Of a DNA stretch of 5,021 nt, positions 1-5,021 are shown piece after piece. The number at the start of each line of letters is the position of its first letter. Within the stretch, counting starts at the first letter, position 1. This DNA comes from Thermoproteota archaeon (GTDB taxonomy: Archaea; Thermoproteota; Thermoprotei_A; Sulfolobales; Acidilobaceae). Position numbers and translations under genes: made by a program. The DNA is taken from the NCBI GenBank assembly GCA_013152575.1, contig JAADGB010000049.1, forward strand, positions 1 through 5,021, given 5' to 3'. Under the pieces are notes generated by a model that searched no databases, was not told where the DNA came from, and saw only the letters and a list, made by a program, of their open reading frames with translations.

Positions 1-1056
1 CCTGGCAAAGCTGGAATCCATGGTTGGGGAGGATACGTTCCTCGATACAGGCTCCCAACCAAGGAGATAGCCAGGGTATGGGGATGGCCCGACCACCAAT
101 ACAAGGGGCTCAACGTCTCCCACAAATCCGTTGACGGTCCAGACGAAGACTCGACAACCATGGGCTTCGAAGCAGCATACAATGCCCTCCTCCGCGCAAA
201 GATCGACCCGTCGCTGATAGGAGCCGTCTTCTTCGGCAGCGAATCAAAGGTATATGCCGTAAAGCCCTCGGCAACACTCATAGCAGAGATGATAGGAGCA
301 ACGCCCGAGACGATGGCGAGCGACCTAGAATTCGCCTGTAGAGCGGGAAGCGAGGGGTTAAGGGCGTCACTAGCACTCGTCTCCTCAGGAATGGTGAAAT
401 ACGCCTTAGCCGTGGGCAGCGATACAGCCCAGGCAGAGCCAGGAGACGTATTAGAGTTCACAGCCTCAAGCGGTGCAGCAGCATTCATAGTCGGGCCAGC
501 AGAGGGTGCTGCCGCCATCGTCGAGTACTCATACACCTATGTCACTGACACCCCAGACTTCTGGAGGAGGGCTGAGAAACCATACCCAAGGCACGGCGAG
601 GGCTTCACAGGAGAGCCGGCTTATTTCGCCCACATCATGGGAGCGGTGAAGGGATTATTCAAGAAAACCGGGCTGAAACCGGAAGACTTCGACTATGCGA
701 TATTCCACCAGCCAAACGGGAAATTCCCAGTTAGAGTCGCACAGCGACTAGGCTTCACATACGAACAAGTTGAGAGGGGCCTAGTTACACCAATGATAGG
801 GAACACCTACAACGCCAGCGCTCTCCTAGGCCTTGTAAGGGTCCTCGACGTGGCCAAACCCGGGCAGAGAATCCTCCTAGCTCCCTTCGGTAGCGGTGCT
901 GGAAGCGACGCGTACAGTATAATCGTTACGGATGAGATCGTGGAGAAGCAGAAGCTTGCTCCTGCACTCGACGACTACATAAACAGGAAGCTCGAGGTGG
1001 ATTACGCAACCTACACCAGGTTCAGGAGAATCCTCACTATGCTAGCTAGGGGGTGA
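1..1056 (+). CDS. hmgB: Hydroxymethylglutaryl-CoA synthase, archaeal type (5' end cut by window edge)
   Basis: This enzyme condenses acetyl-CoA with acetoacetyl-CoA to give HMG-CoA, the first committed step of the mevalonate route to archaeal lipids, in the cytosol. The frame is open from base 1 and gives 351 residues before TGA at 1054-1056. It opens with GIHGWGGYVPRYRL, the usual N-terminal strand of the archaeal family, so probably only a few codons are missing. The first ATG in frame, at 160, would delete this conserved start and is not the real one. In window numbering I see the catalytic Glu (GSES, E81), the acyl-enzyme Cys (EFACRAGS, C113, codon 337-339), the active-site His (IFHQPNGK, H236, codon 706-708), GNTYNAS (267-273) and FGSGAGSD (296-303). 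All expected catalytic residues are present, so the enzyme should be active. It leads the cluster and is followed at once by the thiolase homolog and DUF35 protein, the partners of the known archaeal complex. Its promoter lies outside the window. Confidence 0.96.
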   Translation, partial: PGKAGIHGWGGYVPRYRLPTKEIARVWGWPDHQYKGLNVSHKSVDGPDEDSTTMGFEAAYNALLRAKIDPSLIGAVFFGSESKVYAVKPSATLIAEMIGATPETMASDLEFACRAGSEGLRASLALVSSGMVKYALAVGSDTAQAEPGDVLEFTASSGAAAFIVGPAEGAAAIVEYSYTYVTDTPDFWRRAEKPYPRHGEGFTGEPAYFAHIMGAVKGLFKKTGLKPEDFDYAIFHQPNGKFPVRVAQRLGFTYEQVERGLVTPMIGNTYNASALLGLVRVLDVAKPGQRILLAPFGSGAGSDAYSIIVTDEIVEKQKLAPALDDYINRKLEVDYATYTRFRRILTMLARG

Positions 1057-1058
1057 TC
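1049..1058 (+). promoter_or_regulatory. Shine-Dalgarno site overlapping the HMG-CoA synthase stop
   Basis: GGGGGTGATC matches the archaeal consensus GGAGGTGATC at nine of ten bases. The TGA stop of the upstream gene lies inside it. The GGTG core ends six bases before ATG 1062, which favours that start for the thiolase homolog over GTG 1053. The arrangement suggests that translation of the two genes is coupled. Confidence 0.75.
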
Positions 1059-1061
1059 CAT

Positions 1062-2192
1062 ATGGTATACGTGAGTAGGGTTGGTATGGTTAAGATAGGT
1101 AGGCACTATGAGAAGAGTCCACGCGACTTAGCCTTCGAAGCAGTCCGTGAGGCATTGGCAGACGCAGACATAGACTCGATAGACTACCTAGTGGTCGCCT
1201 CCAGTTTAACCTACATGCAGTCCCCACAGCTCGACCTAGCCGCTTACATAGCATCCAGCCTAGGCCTACCAGTGAAATCAGCCCTAGCAGTAGAAGCGGG
1301 AGAGAACAGCGGTTTAGCCGCGATAGAAGTGGCTGTAAACCTCATACGGAGCCATGCCGCGGAGAAAGTCCTCGTCGTAGGAGTAGACAAGCTAACAGAC
1401 TATCCGAGCGGTCCAACCTATGAGATGCTCGAGGCACTCTACGACACTGAGAGCGATGCAATCTATAGAATAGGGCACGCCGCCCCACTCGCGATGCTCA
1501 TGAGGATCTACATGGAGAAGTACGGCGTAGATAGGAACACTCTAGCCTACTGGCCCGCAATGATGCACGCCCACGCAAAAGAGAACCCATACGCCATGCT
1601 GAGATTCGCGATAAAGCCCGAAAAGGTTGCTACAGCCATGCCAATAGCCGACCCAATAACTCTACTAGACGCGTACCCGCTGGGAGACGGGGCAGCTGCC
1701 GTCCTACTTACAAGCGAGGATCAAGTAGGCGACCACCTAGCGAGGATAAAAGAGGTAGCTGGAGCGGTCGGGATGCCATCAATAGCCTTGAGGGAAGATC
1801 CGCTAATGCTAGAGCACGTAGCAAAATTATCCAACGAGTTAAACCTCTCCGAAGAGAAAGTCGACATCATAGAGCTTCATGACAACTTCACAATAATGGG
1901 TCTACTACTATTAGAGTCTCTAGGTCTAGCTCCCAGAGGAAAGGCGGCAGAGCTAGTAGCCACAGGCTACTTCGACGTTGACGGAGAGGGACCCTTAGTG
2001 AACGCTAGTGGGGGATTGAAGGCTAGAGGCCACCCTATAGGTGCAACGGGAGTCTACATGGTGGCCGAAGTTGCATTACAGCTAGCAGGAAAGTTCCCGG
2101 GTGTAAAGAGGCCGGGAGCCGAGAAGGGCCTAGCAGTTGGGATAAACGCGCATGGCTCATCGACCAGAATCGTTGTCATGGAGTCGGTTTAG
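1062..2192 (+). CDS. Thiolase-superfamily protein lacking all cysteines (acetoacetyl-CoA thiolase position)
   Basis: By family and position this should be the acetoacetyl-CoA thiolase that joins two acetyl-CoA and feeds HMG-CoA synthase. The thiolase fold is clear over the full length of 376 residues, close to the usual size. Visible landmarks (numbered from ATG 1062) are VGVDKLTD (106-113), DPITLLDAYPLGDGAAAV (197-214), HDNF (273-276) and NASGGLKARGHPIGATG (314-330). The active site is not normal. The nucleophile motif, usually VEAACASG, reads VEAGENSG with Glu81 at the Cys position, and the HDCF Cys is Asn275. No cysteine occurs anywhere in the protein, while His273 and His324 are kept. The reading frame is intact and codon use is like the neighbours, so this is not a decayed gene. 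It may be a non-catalytic or CoA-binding partner, or act as an aldolase-like enzyme, as Cys-less thiolase homologs paired with DUF35 do in steroid breakdown. The start at ATG 1062 is chosen from Shine-Dalgarno spacing; GTG 1053 would add three residues. Confidence 0.9.
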   Translation: MVYVSRVGMVKIGRHYEKSPRDLAFEAVREALADADIDSIDYLVVASSLTYMQSPQLDLAAYIASSLGLPVKSALAVEAGENSGLAAIEVAVNLIRSHAAEKVLVVGVDKLTDYPSGPTYEMLEALYDTESDAIYRIGHAAPLAMLMRIYMEKYGVDRNTLAYWPAMMHAHAKENPYAMLRFAIKPEKVATAMPIADPITLLDAYPLGDGAAAVLLTSEDQVGDHLARIKEVAGAVGMPSIALREDPLMLEHVAKLSNELNLSEEKVDIIELHDNFTIMGLLLLESLGLAPRGKAAELVATGYFDVDGEGPLVNASGGLKARGHPIGATGVYMVAEVALQLAGKFPGVKRPGAEKGLAVGINAHGSSTRIVVMESV

Positions 2193-2199
2193 GGGGTGA
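2192..2199 (+). promoter_or_regulatory. Shine-Dalgarno site directly after the thiolase-homolog stop
   Basis: GGGGGTGA matches GGAGGTGA at seven of eight bases and shares its first base with the TAG stop at 2190-2192. ATG 2200 follows it with no spacer. ATG 2206 lies seven bases after the GGTG core, nearly the spacing seen for the preceding gene, so 2206 is the likelier start of the DUF35 gene. Confidence 0.7.
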
Positions 2200-2205
2200 A
2201 TGTGG

Positions 2206-2607
2206 ATGGTACTGGCTAGATGGTGGAGGACGAGGATACCGAGGTACAGGCTTATAGGGGCACAGTGCAAGTCTTGTGGAAGAGCCCATTATCCACCTAG
2301 AAAGGCTTGCCCATACTGTGGATCCACCGAGTTAGAGCAGGTAATGCTCCCACGTAGAGGAATACTAGAGAGCTACACCGTCGTGCAAAGCATTCCAGGA
2401 GACACCAGGTTCCAAGCACCGATCATCGTCGGCCTAGTACGCTTAGAGAACGGTGTTAGACTCGTAGCCGAGCTAACAGACGTACAGCCAGAAGAGCTGA
2501 AGCTAGGGCTCGAAGTGGAAGCCACAATGAGGAGGATTAGGGAGGACGGCGACAATGGAACTATAATGTATGGCCTGAAGTTCAGGCCAGTACTGGGGAA
2601 GAGCTGA
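2206..2607 (+). CDS. DUF35 zinc-ribbon/OB-fold protein, bridge of the thiolase-HMG-CoA synthase complex
   Basis: This small protein (133 residues from ATG 2206; 135 from ATG 2200) has the two-part DUF35 layout. An N-terminal basic, Trp-rich helix ends in IPRYRLIG. A rubredoxin-like zinc ribbon follows, CKSC then CPYC, with all four Cys present (21, 24, 35 and 38). The rest is a beta-rich OB fold, running from about GILESYTVVQ through IIVGLVRLENG to the C-terminus near MYGLKFRPV. In the known complex from Methanothermococcus thermolithotrophicus, DUF35 holds thiolase and HMG-CoA synthase together and helps form a shared site for the CoA pantetheine arm. That role here is inferred from family and gene order. 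It sits between the thiolase homolog and hmgA, and its TGA overlaps the hmgA ATG by one base. DUF35 proteins also serve other thiolase-like enzymes, for example the Ltp2 aldolase, which matters because the thiolase partner here lacks cysteines. Confidence 0.92.
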   Translation: MVLARWWRTRIPRYRLIGAQCKSCGRAHYPPRKACPYCGSTELEQVMLPRRGILESYTVVQSIPGDTRFQAPIIVGLVRLENGVRLVAELTDVQPEELKLGLEVEATMRRIREDGDNGTIMYGLKFRPVLGKS

Positions 2608-3851
2608 TGAGTGAAGAGCTGGCGAAGCTAGTCCAGAAGCTGATGGATGGAAGCATATCCATATCGAGGCTCGAGGAGATAGTAGGGAACGCGAACCTGG
2701 CCGCCCTAATCCGGAGAGTTTTTTTAGAAAGGAAACTCGGCATCAACCTCTCCTCCATTGCAAGCACAATTCTAGACTTTGAAGTCCTCTATGGAAAGAA
2801 TATAGAGAATCCTATCGGGGCTGTACAGATACCCGTTGGCGTAGTGGGTCCCCTGAAAATAAATGGTGAATACGCGAAGGGCGAATTCTACGTGCCACTA
2901 GCGACCACGGAGGGAGCACTCGTTGCAAGCGTTTCACGCGGTGTTAAAGCCATCACCCTAAGCGGAGGAGCAACGACGCGGGTAGTAGTGAATGGAATGA
3001 CAAGGGCTCCACTCATTAAAACCAAGAGTGTCGAAGAATCAATGAAGCTAGTAGAGTGGATAAGAAGTCATTGGGACATGCTCCGTGAAGAAGTAAAGAC
3101 TGTGACAAGGCATGGTGAACTGATAGAATTCCAGCCATTCATAATAGGCAACCTTGTATGGATAAGGCTCAAGTTCAACACAGGAGACGCCATGGGCATG
3201 AATATGGTTACCTTCGCCAGCGACAAGATATGCAGGCGGATACTCAAAGAATATCCCGGAGACATTGAATGCGTTGCTATAAGCGGAAACATGTGTACAG
3301 ACAAGAAACCAGCAATAATCAACAGGCTCCTAGGCCGTGGAAAATACGTGGTGGCGGAAGCAGTCATCAAGAAAGAAGTGGTAGAGGAAAAGCTGAAGAC
3401 GACGCCTGAAGGAATACACTCTGTCAACATAATGAAGAACCTTATGGGTAGCGCAGCCGCCGGGAGCCCCTCCTATAACGCCCATGTCGCCAACATCATA
3501 GCCGCGATATTCCTAGCCACCGGTCAAGACGCCGCCCAGGTAGTTGAATCAAGCCTGGCATTCACCTGGACAGAGGTGCGGGACGAAGGCCTCTACATAT
3601 CAGTAACACTGCCGAGCCTAGAGATTGGAACTGTAGGTGGTGGCACGAGCCTGCCAACACAGAGAGAAGCACTATCGATAATGGGAGTGGCTGGTGGAGG
3701 GGACCCTGTCGGGACTAACGCTCTAAAATTCGCCGAGATCATATCAGCAACCGTACTTGCCGGCGAGCTGAGCTTGCTCGCCGCACTAGCAGCTGGACAC
3801 TTAGCCTTCGCACACGAGCTCCTGGGAAGGGGGAGAATACGTGAACGATAA
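2607..3851 (+). CDS. hmgA: Hydroxymethylglutaryl-CoA reductase, class I, soluble
   Basis: It reduces HMG-CoA to mevalonate with two NADPH, the main control step of the mevalonate pathway. The 414 residues match the usual archaeal catalytic-domain length, and no membrane segment precedes it, unlike in eukaryotes. In order I see ENPIGAVQIPVGVVGP (67-82), TTEGALVAS with catalytic Glu102, the cofactor-side motif DAMGMNM (194-200), TDKKP with catalytic Lys233, GQDAAQ with catalytic Asp308, the NADP-binding loop GTVGGGTSLPTQ (341-352) and the C-terminal LAAGHLAFAHE with His398. All four class I catalytic residues are present. ATG 2607 shares its A with the TGA of the DUF35 gene (TGATG), and a GGGG run at 2595-2598 may serve as a weak ribosome site. 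ATG 2643 is a later alternative but would remove the N-terminal helix. A run of seven T at 2719-2725 does not break the frame. The 3' end overlaps the Nudix gene by 11 bases. Confidence 0.97.
   Translation: MSEELAKLVQKLMDGSISISRLEEIVGNANLAALIRRVFLERKLGINLSSIASTILDFEVLYGKNIENPIGAVQIPVGVVGPLKINGEYAKGEFYVPLATTEGALVASVSRGVKAITLSGGATTRVVVNGMTRAPLIKTKSVEESMKLVEWIRSHWDMLREEVKTVTRHGELIEFQPFIIGNLVWIRLKFNTGDAMGMNMVTFASDKICRRILKEYPGDIECVAISGNMCTDKKPAIINRLLGRGKYVVAEAVIKKEVVEEKLKTTPEGIHSVNIMKNLMGSAAAGSPSYNAHVANIIAAIFLATGQDAAQVVESSLAFTWTEVRDEGLYISVTLPSLEIGTVGGGTSLPTQREALSIMGVAGGGDPVGTNALKFAEIISATVLAGELSLLAALAAGHLAFAHELLGRGRIRER
3829..3835 (+). promoter_or_regulatory. Shine-Dalgarno site inside the hmgA 3' end, sets the GTG start of the Nudix gene
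   Basis: The purine run GGGGGAG ends five bases before GTG 3841. It lies within the last codons of hmgA, whose TAA is at 3849-3851. This supports the GTG start and an 11-base gene overlap. Confidence 0.6.
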
Positions 3852-4368
3852 AGTCGAGTGCCGGGGTAGGAGGGTCACATTCATCTCTCAGATCGAAAAG
3901 CTACCAAACGGGAGAGAAGTCAGGATTGACAGGGTAGTTTTCCCCAACGCTGTAACAATCCTCCCAGTCAGCAGAGAGGATTGCTCAATCTACCTGATAC
4001 GCCAATACCGCCCCGCCATTGGCAAGTGGTTGCTAGAGGCTCCAGCAGGTGTAATCGACGAAGGAGAGTCACCCATTGAAACCGCGAAGAGGGAGCTGGC
4101 TGAAGAGACGGGGATGAAGGCTAAAGAGCTTGTCAAGGTGGCTGAAGGCTACATGAGCCCAGGCTACTCGACTGAATACATGTACCTCTACTTAGCAATA
4201 GACCCCGAGAAGGGCCAGTCGAGCCCAGAACACTACGAGGTTATAGAAGGTCTAGTCAAGCTACAACTAGATGAAGCATTAGAGAAGATTAAGAATGCAG
4301 AGATAACTGATCTGAAAACTATACTAGCAATAATGGCGGCGAAAGATTACTGCAGGGATAACGATTAA
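3841..4368 (+). CDS. Nudix hydrolase, ADP-ribose pyrophosphatase-like
   Basis: A Nudix enzyme of 175 residues that probably splits ADP-ribose, or a related nucleoside diphosphate derivative, into AMP and a sugar phosphate with a divalent metal. The Nudix box is complete at residues 70-92 and fits GX5EX7REUXEEXGU exactly (G70, E76, R84-E85, E88-E89, G91, M92). It is preceded by IRQYRPAIGKWLLEAPAG, typical of ADP-ribose pyrophosphatases (usually QYR and ELPAG). A Pro lies 16 residues after the last Gly of the box (SPGY, P107), the position described as marking the ADP-ribose subgroup. The start is GTG, with a good ribosome site and an 11-base overlap with hmgA, so the two are very likely translated together. 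It is too short, and has the wrong motifs, for type 1 isopentenyl-diphosphate isomerase. The exact substrate cannot be fixed from sequence, and an isoprenoid diphosphate is a speculative alternative raised only by the operon. Confidence 0.93.
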   Translation: MNDKVECRGRRVTFISQIEKLPNGREVRIDRVVFPNAVTILPVSREDCSIYLIRQYRPAIGKWLLEAPAGVIDEGESPIETAKRELAEETGMKAKELVKVAEGYMSPGYSTEYMYLYLAIDPEKGQSSPEHYEVIEGLVKLQLDEALEKIKNAEITDLKTILAIMAAKDYCRDND

Positions 4369-4408
4369 ACTGGGAATAATCCAACAAGACGAGACAACGA
4401 GCAGCACT

Positions 4409-4414
4409 GAGGAG
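4409..4414 (+). promoter_or_regulatory. Shine-Dalgarno site of dtdA
   Basis: GAGGAG ends six bases before ATG 4421. It lies in the 52-base gap (4369-4420) after the Nudix stop. The gap has no T-rich terminator and no convincing TATA box, so dtdA may be read through from the upstream operon. Confidence 0.6.
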
Positions 4415-4420
4415 TCAGAC

Positions 4421-5021
4421 ATGAAGCCGAAGTTAGCAATAGTCTACAACGTGAGGGACCCCGCAGGCAGCGGGGCTGCGGAGAAACTCCTTCAACTCCA
4501 AAAATGGAATCCGTCCAAATGCCCAAATGCCGTAACCTGTTATGAAATACCTGGTAGAGCGGTCCTAGCGGGGTACGAGATTGAGCAGATCTACTTCGAT
4601 TTCCTAGACGATACACCAGACCCCGAGGCGGATGCCGTCATAGTCCTCTCTAAGCATAGTGCTGTTAGCAATAGGCCCAGCCTCACTACACACCATACAG
4701 GGAATCCAACCTCCTCAACGTTGGGGGGCGAGCCATACACATTATCGGTCTCCGCTCCCATGCTCTCTAGAACCCTCCTCTCAAACTACAAGAATACAGC
4801 GTTTCAAAAGGGCCTCCTAGACACCTACGAGTTGACCCTCGAGGCTACTCACCACGGTCCAACCAGGCCCAGCAAACCCCTTGTATTCATCGAGATAGGC
4901 TCCACTAAGGAGAACTGGGTTGATGAGAGGGCTCACTGGGCGATGGCCGAGGCCGTTGCTGAGGTAATCGAGAAGGGCATGATGGATTGTACCCCTGCCG
5001 TAGGATTCGGTGACACACATT
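4421..5021 (+). CDS. dtdA: D-aminoacyl-tRNA deacylase, archaeal/plant GEK1 type (3' end cut by window edge)
   Basis: DtdA frees tRNAs wrongly charged with D-amino acids, a proofreading step that protects translation. It is the archaeal and plant form, unrelated to bacterial DTD and zinc-dependent in the characterised members. From ATG 4421 the frame stays open to the window end, giving 200 residues of an expected roughly 270-280. Family marks in order are AIVYNVRDPAGSGAAEKL (6-23), IYFDFLD (57-63), the block SKHS (77-80) leading to PSLTTHHTGNPT (86-97), LGGEP (101-105), LEATHHGPT (140-148), FIEIGSTKENW (156-166) and AVGFGDTH (193-200) at the edge. The His-rich blocks HHTGN and THHGPT are the probable metal or active-site motifs. 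The upstream frame offers no other good start, and a GAGGAG ribosome site supports ATG 4421. It follows the Nudix gene by 52 bases on the same strand. No pathway link to mevalonate synthesis is evident; it may simply be a housekeeping neighbour. Confidence 0.93.
   Translation, partial: MKPKLAIVYNVRDPAGSGAAEKLLQLQKWNPSKCPNAVTCYEIPGRAVLAGYEIEQIYFDFLDDTPDPEADAVIVLSKHSAVSNRPSLTTHHTGNPTSSTLGGEPYTLSVSAPMLSRTLLSNYKNTAFQKGLLDTYELTLEATHHGPTRPSKPLVFIEIGSTKENWVDERAHWAMAEAVAEVIEKGMMDCTPAVGFGDTH

Noticed and set aside
160..1056. HMG-CoA synthase starting at ATG 160
   Set aside because: The frame is open to base 1, and residues 1-53 carry the conserved N-terminus GWGGYVPRYRL and the segment leading to helix 1. 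The real start is upstream of the window.
2719..2725. Run of seven T in hmgA, as a possible frameshift or terminator
   Set aside because: The reading frame continues through it with family-like sequence (RRVFLERKLGI), so it is not a frameshift. It lies early inside an operon gene, so a terminator role is unlikely.
3068..3430. A 120-codon open frame on the minus strand inside hmgA
   Set aside because: It lies wholly within a well-supported gene with all catalytic motifs, shows no recognisable protein features, and is a shadow frame.
4363..4371. GATTAAACT about 50 bases before dtdA, as a TATA-like promoter
   Set aside because: The match is weak, with no clear upstream purine BRE element, and it overlaps the Nudix stop codon. 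It is not strong enough to list as a promoter.
4365..4616. Minus-strand open frame across the gap after the Nudix gene
   Set aside because: Most of it is antisense to the conserved start of dtdA, and its composition (rich in Arg, Ser, Cys) looks like a shadow frame. The same applies to the minus-strand frame at 4817-5020.

Overview
This window looks like a thermophilic archaeon, most likely a crenarchaeote (Thermoproteota, Desulfurococcales-like). Four things point there: archaeal-type isoprenoid genes that are soluble and short, heavy use of ATA, AGG/AGA and CTA codons, Shine-Dalgarno sequences of the GGAGGTGATC type, and an archaeal GEK1/DtdA-type D-aminoacyl-tRNA deacylase. The genus cannot be named from the sequence alone.

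Layout: six genes lie on the plus strand and none that I can support on the minus strand. Five are packed head to tail from base 1 to 4368 with overlaps or gaps of only a few bases, and read as one operon: HMG-CoA synthase (5' end cut by the window edge), a thiolase-superfamily protein, a DUF35 zinc-ribbon/OB-fold protein, HMG-CoA reductase (hmgA) and a Nudix hydrolase of ADP-ribose pyrophosphatase type. After a 52-base gap comes dtdA, cut by the right edge.

How they work together: the first three genes match the known archaeal complex in which DUF35 joins acetoacetyl-CoA thiolase to HMG-CoA synthase so that acetoacetyl-CoA passes directly between them. HMG-CoA reductase then makes mevalonate for archaeal ether lipids. 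The Nudix enzyme and DtdA look like housekeeping or sanitising enzymes, though the Nudix gene is translationally tied to hmgA.

The most interesting signal is in the thiolase homolog. The whole protein contains no cysteine. The nucleophilic Cys position reads Glu (VEAGENSG in place of the usual VEAACASG), and the Cys of the HDCF motif is Asn (HDNF). The active-site histidines are kept. This protein therefore cannot use the standard thiolase mechanism, although it sits exactly where the acetoacetyl-CoA thiolase of the complex should be.
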